From Chloromonas sp. AAM2 (Eukaryota; Chlorophyta; Chlorophyceae; Chlamydomonadales; Chlamydomonadaceae): a DNA stretch of 64,000 nt. The notes under the pieces are model-generated. The model did no database searches, was not told the DNA's origin, and worked only from the letters and a program-made list of their open reading frames with translations. This document shows, piece after piece, positions 34,813 to 47,671 of the stretch. Position numbers and translations under genes: made by a program. Position 1 is the first letter of the stretch, and each line of letters opens with the position of its first letter. The DNA lies in assembly GCA_004335635.1 (NCBI GenBank), contig QAXH01006201.1:24660-88659 (forward strand), in the 5' to 3' direction.

Positions 34813-34915
34813 ATGAATATTTTCCATGAACCAATCCGTATAAAGAGAGCCTTGCGCAAGAGAGGCTGGGGTAACCCCTCCAATTCCAGGTTTATACGGA
34901 TTGATTGATGAACAT
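34813..34915. repeat. Palindromic CCGTATAAA module
   Basis: AATCCGTATAAA near 34830 is repeated inverted near 34895. The interior matches 33975-34037 in reverse orientation (GGAATTGGAGGGGTTACCCC, CTCTCTTGCGCAAG). A third, diverged piece (GAAATTGAAGGGGTTACCC) lies inside the small element at 54832-54935. Confidence 0.6.
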
Positions 34916-35053
34916 GCGTGTCCTTGAGTCGTCCCGTCAAAAATGACACACAAGAACTGTCCCTGAAGTGGCAAACATCGTTAGTTGCCACAAGTACACC
35001 ATGTAACTGTTGAGGTTGCTGGCTCACTGATGCTTTGTGCACCCAAACCTAGG

Positions 35054-38000
35054 TCAGGCTAAGCTCAAGTAGCCACAGCTGGGGCTCTGCACTGTTGTGC
35101 TGCCATGCACCAGCTGCTGCTGCTGGTGTGCGCGCCGTGCCGTCCACTCCCTGTCCATAGCTAGCGCCAAAGTGCTGTTGGGCGCCACAGTGCGGTGTAC
35201 CGCTGCCATGGTGCTGTCCACATGGTCCACATGGTCCACGTGATGCCCATGTGATGACGCCATGCCACCTGATGCCACTCCCACTACGTTGTCAACCCCA
35301 GTTTGACACAACTCGGTTTTACCACACAAGCCCATCCCACCAGCAGCGTGCATTGTCGGGCCCTGTGCAGGTGGTGGTGGTGGCAACTGGCTCAGCCCAA
35401 CCACCATGTCAGTTGAAGCAGTGCCTTTCCCTGCAGTGTTCGACCACAAGCAATCAGTAGCGACGTCAGAAGGCAAGGGCTCATCAGCTACAGTTGATGT
35501 CGCATTCGGTCCAGTCTCACTGCCTGACCAGGTGTTCAGAGCCTGAGGCGTGTCACTGGCGGTGTCCTGGGCAGTTGGTGAGGCGTAGCGGGGGTGGCGA
35601 GCGGGTGTGAGGTGTGCGGGTGAGGCCCTGGCTGCAGGGCTGGTGGAGGGTGCCAGGCGGGCCGCCAGCATGCGCTCGACGTGAGACCACAGCTGCATGC
35701 GCTCCTGGGGGGTCAGCACCTGCATGCAGACATGCACAGCAGGAATCCCTTCCATCTGTAGGTCACCACCCTTCTTTGTACGATGGTTCAATTCTTTCTC
35801 CACGTGACATGCCCTTTACTTTTTTACACGCATTTGCACCAGCAGTTCTCAACTCAAGCAATCAGTCCGCACACGCTGCCCTTCCGGTGCATGTAGTACA
35901 GAGCCTGTAGTCCCAAAGGCCCATGCCTAGTTGCCAGTCGCTCCCAGGAGACCCCTGCTGTTATTGAGTCGCTGTCCACTGCCAGGTCTCTCCTTGTCCA
36001 CACCACTGCCTTGTTTGCCTAGCGGCTCACTACCTTGCCGGATGCTCCTCATACACACTACCTTATTAGCAATTCCGGCCCAGCCGACCCCACACTGACC
36101 TGTCTAGCCTGCACCAGTCGCTGCAAGTGTGTGAGCTCCATCTGTTCAGTTGTGCTGACTGTGCCGTCCAGCACTGCATCCAGTCCGTTGCCCTGCTGGA
36201 GCAGCAGCGATACGGCAGCAACAGACTCGCCAGCCTGAACCTGCACCACAGAACACAGTGCACACGCAGTGACGGCCTGGCGCCACTCTTTACCACCCCT
36301 ACATTGCTTGCATCGCACACTCCTTTCCATGTCGTTGCGACTGTGACTTCAACATGTCATTATACATCTTAACGAGCAAGTACTGTTATTATATTGCCAC
36401 GGGCGTAGCACGGGCTACTGCACTAGTCATGTGAATCATGGCAAGCGTGGATGGCATGCAGCAACACATAACAATGTCTCCTTGCCTGGCCACACCGATC
36501 CCGTTGTATAGCGTGAACAAGCGCTACCACGGCACCCACCCTCACCCCCACCTCTCTTTGCTCCTGCACGCGTCGCCAGTGTGCGCGCACCACTTCCTGT
36601 GCCGGCAGGCCGCCTGCCTGCCTTGACACCTCTTCAAGCCATGCAGCTGACGCCACGTCACTGCCTGGCCCCGCACCACCCATCACCCCAGCTCTTACAC
36701 CTTGCGGTGGGGTGATGTTCAGGCGCAGTGGGGCTTGGGATGCAAGTGCACCATGCCGGATGCCCGCCGGAGTGCCCACCTCGGAGGCCGATGCGGCCTG
36801 GAACTGTTGTTGCTGTGGCCTGAGGCCAGCTCGAATCTGCCTGTATTCTGTTTGCAATTGACGTTGGTACCCTCCGGGGGTGGATGGGATTGTGCCCGAG
36901 GTGGGCGGCAGGCTGTGCTGGTGGTAGCGGGGATGCCAAGGGTTGTGCAGTTGGCGGGCGGTTTCTGACAGAGCGGGTGGAGAGGGCATGGCGCCTGAAG
37001 GAGCGTAGATAGAGGAGAAGGGAGAGGTGGGATGCTGCTGGCTGCATGGGCTGCCCATCTGCGTCTGCCAGTCGTAGGAATCACACACGGACACAGCCCG
37101 GGTGTTGCTCAGACTGGGCACATGGCTGTGCACGTGGCTTGAAGGCGGCCGGATGTTGTAGGCCACTGTTGCTGCTGCTGCTACTGATGGGCGCGGCTGC
37201 CAGCCGGCTCCAGCTGCGGTAGCGGCAGCATGCTGTTGAAGCGTCCAGCCAGCTGGTGTGGCTGCCAGCCTGTGCACTTGATGGTGTCCGTTTGGCTGCT
37301 GGCCCGTGCCAAGATTTGAGATGGCTCCACGTGTTCCGGTGCGAGCCGGCGTAGCAAGCGACATTACGATTCGTCGAGCGGTATGGGATGGTTGTATGTT
37401 CACAGCCCCGGCTGAAACCTTGGACACGCCTGTTGCAGCCTTGGACCTCACCACACCACCTTGGACAACGTTGGACTGCTCTGCCCCCAACACTGCCCTG
37501 GACACTGCTATGTCACTGGCTACTGATGACAACGAACCCAGAGTGCTAAAATCGCCACCTTCAGTAGGCAGAATGCCATCTGCCATGCCTATAAAGTCCT
37601 GGTCTGCCTGTGCCTGAGTTTGGCTGTCCTGAGTGCCTCTCAACTGCAGCAACTGCTCCCAATGGTACGCTTCTTGTGCAGCTGGTTTGATATGTTGTGT
37701 CTCAAGGCTGGGCTCGGCGACCTGCAAGCCTTTGCTGAGTGTACAGTGGGCAGCCCAAGGCTGCAGCACACCTTCCAGAAGCTGAAACGCTCGTTCCAAC
37801 TCAGCAGCTCTCCGACCAGACCCATTGTGCGCCAAGACAGTGGGTTGAGCACCTGACAAACTCGCCTTGGGGTCTGCGTCACTGGCACCTGAGCCCTCCG
37901 CCAATTGGCTATGCTCAGCAGCAGTAATGGCAGGTGGTTGGTGGGTATCATTGGCTGATTGCAAATGTGCGAGTTGCTGCTGTGTCGCACTACTGGCACG

Positions 38001-41000
38001 AAGCATTTGTCGTGACACTGGTTGTGGCGCTGTTTCTGGCATTGGGTACGCTTCTGGTGTGAGAGTGTCTGAGTAAGGTGCAGGATGGGTGGCAGACAAT
38101 GACTGAAGCTCTGATTGAGACATTGACTGCTCATGTGTGGCGGCGCCATCGGCATGATGCTCTGAGTCTGACATTGATTGTAATATTTGGGGAATGGTTT
38201 CCACGGGGTAGGTTCCAGGGTGCGAGGATGTGTCAGAGCCCCAACAAGGAGCAGCCTGTGCCTCCACACACGTCTCTAATTGGGTGGTTGAAAAGTCATG
38301 CGTGACAGCTGTGGGACGTGCCCAAGTCTCGGGCCCTGAGTGAACCCCTGCAGGGCTGTCCAGGAATGCCAAGGGGGTCGCAACGGCCTGAGCACCTGAC
38401 TGACTCCCTGTGTGGGATTGTGAATGGTCCATAGCCTGGATATCCCCATGTGGCAGCCAACTGCCTTGCTGAAAGGTGCTTGATGCACCACTGTGAACAT
38501 CTCCTGATGGCCCAACGCTGGCTACACTGCCTGCCGTGCTTCTGCCTGCTGTGCTGCTGCGTATGCTGGTGGGAATACTGCTGGTTGATAGCGGCGGCGC
38601 CTGGAGTGTGTGCAGAATACGCTCGTACCCACCGCTGCTAGTAGTAGATGTGTTGCTGACTGTGCTACTGGCAGAGTGTGGGCGCCTGAGCGTGTGAAAG
38701 TCTTGCGGCGCGTCATTGCTGCTGCTGGTTGTGTAGCTTGTCGATCTGCCAACTGTGCTGGTGGCAGTGCTGGTTGACTGAAACAGTGGAAGCATGTGCA
38801 GGCCAGAGTCTTGGGCGTCCTGTGCGGGGATGAACACGGTTTCACTGGCTGTTGCTTGCATGTCGCCCTGCACCGGTTGGAACACCTCATAGGCTGGCCA
38901 TGGCAAGGTTGCATAATCATTGGCATGAGATGTGTCAAGCAATACTTTGCCCTTCAAAACTGGATTGCCTGCTGTTGGTGCATGGGCAGGTTGGAGCATA
39001 GCCAGGTCCTGTGCATGGGGCTGGTGGCATGGCTGAGATGCCACAGGGGTTTGCATGATGGGCTCATGGGGAACGTCCTGGGATGGCAGTTGAACGGCAT
39101 GTAGGTAGAGCTGATCTGGCATGTCTAGGTCAGGCTGTGGTGTGCCAGAGGCCTGCTTGCTGGCCGCATGCTGCACGTCCAGAAACGGCTGGAAATTGCC
39201 AAAAACCGGCATGCCTTCCCCATGCGATGTGTCTTGTGACTGGTGCATGATTGGTTTGCCATGCGCATGGGATATGACATGGTCTGGCAGTGCCCCTTCA
39301 GGGCTCTGTGTGCCAGGTAGGTGTGGGGCGTCCTGTGACAAGAGCGGGCACACTAGCAGGGCACTGCTGCTGCTGCTGCTACTGAGCAAAACATCCACAC
39401 GAGAGGCTGTGGCATGCCCAGGGGCCCGCAGCACATGGCCATCCACCTCCGATGGTTGCCTGGACTGGCTGGGCCAAGATGCATGCTGCACAAGCTGCTG
39501 GTGCGCTTGCGGTGCAGTGTTGTGGGCCTGTGGTGGTAAGCCTGCCTGCAGCACTGCAATGCCGCCTTGTTGACTGGTGAGCATGGCAGGCGCCACTGCG
39601 GGCAACGCAGTGGGTTCTGTTGGGTTGTAAGAGTGTCTGTTGAGTGCCATGGCGAGAGCCTCGGTGTGGTCGTTGATGAGCGTGTGTGGGATAGCAGGTT
39701 CCAACCGTTGTGTGATTAGTTGCTGAAGCTCAGCAAAGGCTGTGCCCAGCTGCTGCAGCAGCCGTGCCCTGCCTAGTGCCGCTGCAGCCTCTTCGCCTGA
39801 CTCCCCTGCAGCTGAAATCGATTCATGCGATGGCACTAGGTGGAATGCAGCTGCTTCTGAAGCAGCGGCTTTTGGCAGTTCAGATCTGTGCAGGCCTGGG
39901 GATGGAGGCAATTCAGGGAAGGGAGCCGCTCCTGCCCCTCGAGTGCTTGCCTGTGTGACAGGCCAGCCTGACAAGGCAGTGCCCGCCCTACCCTGGCGCA
40001 CGGACACCTGCTGTGGTGCAGCTATCTCCGCTGCCCATGCTGCACCCATGGCAGCAAACTCAGATGGCTCCATGCTGGCTGCACGCTGTTGCAGAGGAAA
40101 TGCCGGTGCAAAGGCTGCTTGTGGCCCATCAAACTCCTGTGTCCAGCTACCAGCGGGCGCCAGTTGAGCTGGCTGGTCAGCCGAAGCTGCTGCTGTTGTG
40201 CTGGTGCCACCGGCTGCCCGCTCTGGCTCCAGTACCCGTGCTTTCTCTGCATCTGGCTGCACTGCTGCATTAATTGTCTCAGATGCCACCCCTGAAACGT
40301 CCCCAGCAACCGCATAGAGATCCAGCCCTCCTGAGCTGCTGCAGCCGGTGCTGTTGCTGCCCAGTTGGCCAGCTGCAGCATCATCCAGCTGCCCTTGCAA
40401 GCTCCGGTGAGACCCTGTGCAACAAGTGTGGAACAAACGTGGGGTTTGCCAGGTGCGCCCAGCCGCACTGCCAGAAACCACTGCCCCCTGCGCTGGCAGC
40501 CTGCCATCAGCCCCCGTGCAACCATTCTCCAGTTGTAAGCCTGCAAGTGGCCCCATTAGCCGCTCATCTTCTGCACTGCCAGCCAGCACTTGAAGCACGC
40601 TCAGACTCCTGCTAATCTCAGCAGTACCTTGTGCATCAAGACAGGCCAAATCGTGTGGCTTGTCTCCACAGGCTGCTGCTGGCACAATGTTGCTCGAACC
40701 CTGCATCTTGCCGTTGACACAGTCCGCCAACACACCTGTGACTCCAGTAGTGTTGGTGGCGGGGTTGATGTCTTGCATCAGTTCCAACTGCAGCAGCTCA
40801 ATGGGGCTGGGCGGGGCCGTGCGGGAACCGCCCGATCTGCCTGATGCTGCGGAACTGCGGGGCCGGCGCACGGGAGTGAACGGCACTATGCCGTCCCCAT
40901 CTGCCCCGCCACCGCCACTGTGCACCACGCCCCCACCCGCGCCCCCGCTCCCGTCCGCCCAGTCCCCCCTCCCGTCTGCCCCGCCCCCGCTCCCGTTCAC

Positions 41001-41750
41001 TCCACTGCTTGCACGTGACAAGCAGCCCAGGCTGTCACGTGAGGGAAGCCCTGACCCACTCCTGCCACTCGGTTGAGCGTGTGTGTCCGCTTCATTCCAG
41101 CTGTGGGCCGACCGCCCACGCAAATCGTCACGTGGTGGGAGGCTAGTGGGGCGGCTGAGATGGGCAGGGCTGCCTGCTCCTGTGCTGTGGCCTGGCAAAT
41201 CATTGGCAGCAGCTGGTGGCACGCTTGTTGCTGTTTGTGAGGACCATCCGCTGCTGTCAGGGTCTGGTTCAGGTGCAGGTCCATGGGTGGCCATGCGGTT
41301 GACCATACCCTGCTGCATGAGCATGGGCACCCCCTCCATGTCTTCGTTCCTCAAGTACGTGGGTGTGGCTTTGTCTGCACAGGCAGGGCCGGGCCCTTGC
41401 TCAGAGGTGGCGGCTGTTTGGATGGTGACAACAGCGTTGGCATGCCCGGGGGCACCCCATGTGAGGCCATGACCGCTGTCAGGTGTCGGTGAGACCGTGA
41501 CAGGGTCTGGGTTGCCAGTGGTCCTGCGACTGTCCGGTGGTGGCCATTGCAGGTCATCTGGCATGAGAGTGGCAGAGCTTGTAATGCTGCATGAGCCGTC
41601 CAGCATGGCCTGGACTTGCTCTAATGTGCTGTGGTGCAAGCATGCACTGGCTGTGTGGTCGCGAATGGCTTGGGGTGGTGGGTGGTGTGGACTGCCAGAA
41701 GTGTGGCTTGGCCGCATGGCAGCAGGCTGGCTGGCTGCCGTCTGGGTCAT
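35054..41750 (-). CDS. 2001-residue low-complexity protein with a 5.2 kb first exon
   Basis: Three exons on the minus strand: 41750-36552, 36240-36100, 35719-35054, all in phase 0. The protein is dominated by Ala, Ser, Gln, Thr, Gly, Pro and His, with poly-Ser, Gly/Asp-rich and Gln-rich stretches, so most of it is expected to be disordered. The only ordered-looking part crosses the exon junctions: AAWLEEVSRQAGGLPAQEVV, RAHWRRVQEQRE, then SVAAVSLLLQQ and MELTHLQRLVQARQ, then LTPQERMQLWSHVERMLAAR, likely helices or a short coiled coil. An in-frame TAG lies three codons upstream of the ATG, which supports this start. The 5199 nt exon without a stop is itself strong evidence of coding. No family recognised; regulators and RNA-binding proteins of green algae often look like this, but that is only a general likeness. 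Confidence 0.7.
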
Positions 41751-42373
41751 GACTTGCTAGTGCTGCAGGCTCTTAACGACTGAGACATGTTAACGACTGA
41801 GACATGCACAGCCCCGGCCACCTCAGCAGATGTTGAACACCTGCAACACATGTATATGGTTCAGCCCACTGACAAGGCGTTGCCACGTTGACATGTCAGG
41901 TACCATGCATTGTCGCACCCCCATAATGCGCATGGGTCAAACGTCGCCGTCCAGATTTCGGACCGAGCAACAAGGACAATTGAGCGACGCTTTCTCACCA
42001 GTTGCTTAGCAATGGCTGTGTATAGCCAACAGTCCACCTGCTCCGACAGCCTTGCAAGACGAAAAAGGCGGGCGGCAAAGTTTCTTGCGCTTGGCTCCCG
42101 CCTGCAAGGCAGGTCAATGAACGAGTCAAGGCGCAGCGCTTCCTTAGGAATGCTTGTGAGTTCGTTTTTGTGACGTGCCACTCACTTCAAGACTACCCCA
42201 GCATCAGACGCAGCTTCGATTCCTAAAGCTTGGCCCAGAATTTGTAGCGTACACGATGTACAGCAATCGATGCATCTTGCGTTTCTCACGTTACAAATGG
42301 AACGCGACGTATTTGAATCGCAAGGTTGCGGCTGCAACCGTTGGGGCGTGCAAATATCCATAAGTGAATCAAA
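41751..42373. promoter_or_regulatory. Divergent intergenic region
   Basis: 623 bp between the starts of the 2001-residue gene (-) and the 2H-like gene (+), so both promoters must be here. A minus-strand frame of 106 codons (42181-41861; IPKEALRLDSFIDLPC, RLFRLARLSEQ) is protein-like but cannot be spliced to the downstream exon because of the in-frame TAG. It might be a separate small gene or chance. Confidence 0.35.
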
Positions 42374-45300
42374 ATGCTGCATCACAGAGCCTTAGTGGTG
42401 GTAGCGCTGGTCACTGCTACAGCATGCATCAGGTAAGGGCACTACTCGGGCTGATCCTGCAAGTACCGTACACTGCTCTTCGTTCTGTGCTGCAACTTGC
42501 GAACACCAGTAGCTAATTCCATCAGCATGACACTGGGTATGCCATGCACTGGGTATGCCATGCCCAGTGTTTCTACGATCATCACAACTACTCCTTGACC
42601 ATTCTTTTGCTAATCTCCACGTGTCTGCTGGTGCAGTTACTATTACGTCTGGCGCAGCTCCGCGGTGCCAGTATCAGGGCAATCCAAAGCCATACACAAA
42701 CCGGCATCCGCCTCAACACAGACGTCTCCACTTGTTGCAGCTCAGGTGAGCTACAGCATACCGGATATCAAAGGCAATGCAAGAGCTAGCGGCAGTCTGC
42801 GACAAGTCAGCATGCTGGCAGGGCAGGGCCACCCGTCATCAGGCATCAGCACCTAGCCTTTGCATCACATGCTCGGGGCAAGCAGGGCCAATCATCAGGC
42901 GTGCCCAATCATCAGGATTTCAGCTGACCAATCGGCTGCTGTGGCTGCCATCTTGTTTCCCATGCACGTTTGCAGGCAGAGAAGCTGCGTGGTGCGTACT
43001 CCAGGATGGCTTCTGACTTCGCTGCCCAGGGTTTGGACGTGGCCTCCATAGCAGCCCAGCAGTCCTGGTTTCACGGCATGAAACCGGGTAAGCGCCAGGC
43101 CCTGCTGAGTAGACACCATCACGATGTGTTGTTAGACACTCAGTTCAACAGGCTGCATTCAGCATGCCTGCAATGTTTTGTTGTGCGATCGTGCCTCCAC
43201 ATGCCTATCACGTTCGTACATGACAGGGTGTCTTTGCCTCAGGTTTGCCACTGATGCCTGGACTGGGTCAGCTGTTGATGTTAAAACTTGGGCATGGACG
43301 GCGCTACAGGTGTTGTGCTCCTGATTCCTGGAAACTATTGTCATTTTCAGTGACACACCCCAGTGCTTTGTGAGTTGACTGTGTTTTCTTTCCAGGTGAG
43401 ATGACCTGGCCCAAACGCTATGACCAGATGGACCCGCCCTTTCCCGCTGACAGTGTGCGCATCCTGGTGATTCCCTTAGAGGACTGTCCGGCCATTGCCA
43501 GCCAGGCGCTGGCGGCCACGGCCAAGGTGGCGGCACTGCTGCCCGAGGGAACCAAGGTGGGCAGGGGACATGGTGGGGATGCGTGTGCAAGATTGCAGCT
43601 CTCCATCGCGGGCTTGCGGAGTGACACTGCAGAGTGTTGTCTCATGTGGTGGAGTCGACGGATAGGTGGGTGTGGGGCATAGATGCATGCAAGGCACCTC
43701 ATGTGCTAGCGGGCAAGGGATGCATGCTCTGGATTGCTGGGTGCATCGCATCCACAGCTACAAGAGGTATGGCGTGAAGTGCATCCGCCCAACCACGCAA
43801 AGTGGAGGGAGGTGCGCTCGGTCACTTCCATGCAAAGGGAGTCTGCCGGCAATCTCCAAGTTTCTACATCACCTCCCCTGTACGCGCTGAAGGATGGCCG
43901 CTTGCAGTGCTGGTGTCCAGTGCGCACACTCCATCCTACGCGCACACAAGCCAGTACCGCTTGTTTTAAAGTGTACGCCAGCTAGAACAGTTCAACATGC
44001 ACCAGTGTGTCTTTGTCCACACTGATGGTTGGCCGCTTGCACACTTGCACCATCCTACGTGTACAGCAGCCAGCATAGCCTGCTGTGCCTTTGACCGCCT
44101 GCCGCCAGGTGTTTGCCAACTCTCGCACCCAGTACCACGTGACAGTGTTCCACTCCTCGCACCCCGTTGACACGCGGCCGGACCCCTTCTCGCCCTCAGG
44201 CGGCCTCGGCACGCCCCCGGGCGCCCCGCATGAACGGGCGGCTGTGACCCAGAGTATGCTGGACAGGGAATCACAAGCCATTAGCCAGGTGCACACGGGA
44301 CCGGGGTTCGTGGGTACACAGGGCAGGCTGTTCAAGACTAACACCAAGTGAGCAGACGCAACGCTTGATGGCACCATCCAGTCCAGTGTGCTGCACTTCA
44401 GTCGTCGTGACTGTTGCAATCAGGAGCATGCCATTACGCGCACGTCTTAGCCAGGCCACCATTGCAAGATGAAGTTGGACCAACGCGTAGTTGTAAGCAA
44501 CATTCGATGCTTAAAAGCCACATGACTTCTGCCGTGTATGCCGTCGCGCTTTCCCTATCTGCGTGTATCAGGTGGTGGGTGGCGTGCGCCCCCCTGAGCT
44601 GGAGGCCGATTTCCTGGTCATGACGCGCTCCGGCACCCTCCTGCTCACCTGGGTGGACCGCACAGGCAGGCTGGCGGAACTGTGAGTCACGTCACTGATC
44701 AGGCAACTGACACGGCGATGCGGGATGGGTGCAGCCCAAGCAAGCGTATGCGTCCTGCAAGTTGGGGACGTCCCTGAAGAGCAGTGCTTGCAGCTGGGAA
44801 CAATGCCCGAATTGGGGATGGAAAAGTTTACACCGGGCGACGCTTGCACGGCTGTCATCTGACCACCGCTCACACAACAGATGGAGGAGGGGCGAATCTC
44901 AAACAGGGGTATGCGTTTTGCAATGTGGGGCATGCCCTGTTGGACATTGTGCTTGCAATTGGGGTTGATGCCTACACAGATGAGTGATTGAGTGAAGTCA
45001 CATGGGCTGGCGTATGTTGACCTCCTCTGGCCTGTGCAAAGCGAACCTATTGACAGTTGCATAGAAGGTTGGATGGCCCACTCAGAGAGCTGCACAGTGG
45101 ATGAGATGCTAGCAGGGGCATGCCCTGGCAGTGGAACAGATGCCCCCAGCCTGCGTGTGTGTGTTGACATGCTTGTGCAGGCGTAAAAACTTGATGACCG
45201 CCTTTCCAGGTGCCACCAGCAAGCAGGTAGGGTGCACTATGCAGCACCTGGGGTACACACGCTGGGTGCCTGGATGCGCTTTTCCTGCTTTTGTAACACA

Positions 45301-45932
45301 CATGCTCAGCGTTAGCAAGCACATGCTGTACTGCCCTTCCTGTCTCCCCCTTCCCGCCCTGCAGTCGAGCATCATCCACACGTCACTCCTGCGTGTCGTG
45401 TCCCCCGAAGCTCTCCCCCCTGAGACAACAGCCACAATCGCACACATGTGCACACAGCTCACAGATACCCTCAAAGGCAAGTGCAGGTCTGGTGTGTAGG
45501 ACTCTGGGTGTACCATGTGCAGGGGGCAGCATGCCCAAGCCTGCAATTCAATTTCACGCTGTATGGTGTATCCTCGCTTGGTGCAACTTGTACGTGTGGT
45601 TGATGGTGTGGCTGGCTGGCTGGCAGGCGGAGACACTGTAGCCCTACCGTTTACACGGCTGATGCCTAACTGACCTTTTGCCAGTGTCCATGTGGGTCCA
45701 ATACCACTTACAGCAGTATCTTGCTTGCCAGCCCTGTTACTAAGGATGCTGCTAGGCTTTGCATGGGGACGACTACTATGACATGTGGTCGCAATACATG
45801 GACGTCAGATTTCGCCTTCGCCTGGTGTTGTCTGCAGGGCGAACGTTCACTCCCAGCAGCCTGTGGTGGGTCAGGGAGTCGGAGTTCTCCACCGTGGTGG
45901 GACCAAGGATAATTGTCAAACCCGCACAATGA
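42374..45932 (+). CDS. Secreted 2H-phosphoesterase-like protein
   Basis: Nine exons: 42374-42432, 42637-42745, 42976-43087, 43396-43556, 44109-44288, 44572-44681, 45181-45226, 45365-45476, 45838-45932; 327 residues. The first 19 residues (MLHHRALVVVALVTATACI) are a signal-peptide-like hydrophobic start. After WFHGMKPGEMTWPKRYDQM comes a core with VRILVIPLEDCPAIASQALA, then HVTV (157-160) and HTSL (264-267). These two H-x-(S/T)-x tetrads about 107 residues apart are the hallmark of the 2H phosphoesterase superfamily (2'-5' RNA ligase/cyclic phosphodiesterase type), where the His and Ser/Thr bind the phosphate. The end (TPSSLWWVRESEFSTVVGP) looks like a conserved closing motif. Substrate unknown; a cyclic phosphate or cyclic nucleotide in the secretory pathway or outside is the obvious guess. 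The last intron probably starts with GC (GCAAGT); a GTGTGT donor 16 bp downstream also keeps phase. Confidence 0.65.
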
Positions 45933-47671
45933 CAGCATTGCCACAGGACTGTGGCACATTTTTTCCTTCTGCAGAGAATTGGGCCTGTTCTATGAGACAA
46001 TGTATAGATCACACCTGAATGACTAATAATTTGCCTGTTATCATCTGATGCTTGCACCAAATACATTGGTGTGCAAGCAGCAACCGGCCGACCTGACCAC
46101 TTCGTTTGTAAGCTCGCCTTTAATTGTTCAAGGCACGTGCAACAGCCAGAGTAATGTCAGGAGAGCATTCCAAGCTGGCCTGTGGCGTTTGATCGCACAG
46201 TCTGACAAACTGCACACCGTCAAAAGTTTGGCACCCTAAAGTGTTTCTCACGTGTGGCAAGGCCTAGGGGCAACCTTCAGTCTAGTGATTGCTGGGCTCT
46301 GCACAAGACTTGCATCATGGAGCAGTCCGTTTAGCCAGAGCGCCGCAGAGATCGATCGACATGGATAGCGTAATGGAGCGACGTAATGGAACTTTGTCGG
46401 ATAAAAGGACAGTCACGATACTTAGGAAAAAATTATACTTGGTGTGGCCTGGCCTTAGGACCTGTGACGCCAACCCTGAGAGTGTTCTGCGTGTGCAACC
46501 GCATGACCGCCTCCAAGTTCTTTGGTTCTTTGGAAAGTCAGGAGTGATGCACTGATGCAATGGATATATTTCCATGTTTGAGTCTGAGTTCAGGTGCTGC
46601 AGAGCTTGTAAGGATTGCCGGGTTGGAAAGCATCATAATGCCGAAGGAATTGATGTCAAGCTGTAAGAATTTCATCAGGTCACTGGAGTTAGAGTACGTA
46701 AGAATCAATGGTTACACTTCAATGGTGGCGGAACACACAAGGAGTCACACACCAACTGCCCCAGAACTGAGAGTCACACAAGAATTGTCCCAGAACTGGC
46801 AAACATCTTTTTTCCCTTGATCCTTGATTCTGTTTACAGTACGCTCCGAGCAACAGTCATGCACTCTCAGTCACAGCACAGCAAACAGGAGGGGAGGCGG
46901 TAACTGTCGCCTAACACAACTGCTCGCTGAGTTTGCCCCAACTGTGTTGGTCAGCAACCGTATTAACAACCAACGCAGACCTGTAGTAGTAAAAACACAC
47001 TATCAATCGCATGTGCAAGGTTGCAATAAGTGAAGGCCCCAGCATAGGATGGCCCAAAGGCATTATGAAAGTGCACTGTCCAACCAGGTCACGTGGCATG
47101 GAAAATGGCTTAGCAGTGATGCGTGCCTTACACGGCCTATATTCATTTGTTGAAGACCTCTTGCCATTCCAGGTTCAACCATTTCAATCAGGCAATGCTG
47201 CAGCAACGTTGGGGTACGAGGCATGGGCGCAACATTTGTTGGTTCCTGACCCTTTCCACCAGTATGACCTCCTGCACTGGTCGTCAATCCGATCGCCACA
47301 ATCCGATGCGCCCATTCAGGTGCAGGTTACATGTGCGGTGCCTGCCCTGGCTGGTGCATGGCACACAGTTTCTGCCCTGGCTGCAGGATAACCTGTCTGC
47401 TTCAAACCGCTTGGACGCATTGGAACCGGGTGCTGCAGCTGGCTCGCCTGCTGCAGGGACAACAGTATGCTTTCAATCTCTCGGCTGCCTGAAGGGTCCT
47501 GTTGCCGGTATTGACGCATTAGAAGTCCCTGATCATTGCCCGAGCCAGGCTCAGACGGCCGGTGCAGGTTCTGTTGGCTGCATCAACTCATCAGTAGCAC
47601 TCCCAGGCGCAGGCTGGGCGCCTGCACACGGATGATGATCACCTTCATCCGCCCCCTCCTGTGGGGTTCAA
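45933..47671. other. Convergent spacer, no gene recognised
   Basis: Between the 2H-like gene (+) and the PP7 gene (-), both ending here. It has one copy of the GTTTGCCAGTTCTGGGACAA motif (46784-46812, reverse). A minus-strand piece at about 47605-47540 (QPAPGSATDELMQPTEPAPA) follows an acceptor-like CAG and could be an alternative last exon of the PP7 gene. Confidence 0.4.

Larger units (their letters stand above)
32802..35053. other. Repeat-rich spacer between convergent genes
   Basis: The transporter (+) and the 2001-residue protein gene (-) both end here. The interval is mostly dispersed repeats: a segment (33283-33360) also found at 1357-1440, a composite element (33591-33910), two copies of a CCGTATAAACCTGGAATTGG module in opposite orientation, and copies of the GTTTGCCAGTTCTGGGACAA motif at both sides (33593 and 34955-34978). 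No gene recognised. Confidence 0.55.

Noticed and set aside
36658..41472. Several long plus-strand frames opposite the 2001-residue protein
   Set aside because: GC-rich low-complexity coding sequence commonly leaves the other strand open. None exceeds 200 codons while the minus frame runs 1733 codons.
47123..47635. Plus-strand 170-codon frame in the spacer after the 2H-like gene
   Set aside because: Composition is unlike the neighbouring genes, it has no splice partners, and the opposite strand is at least as protein-like. No family resemblance.
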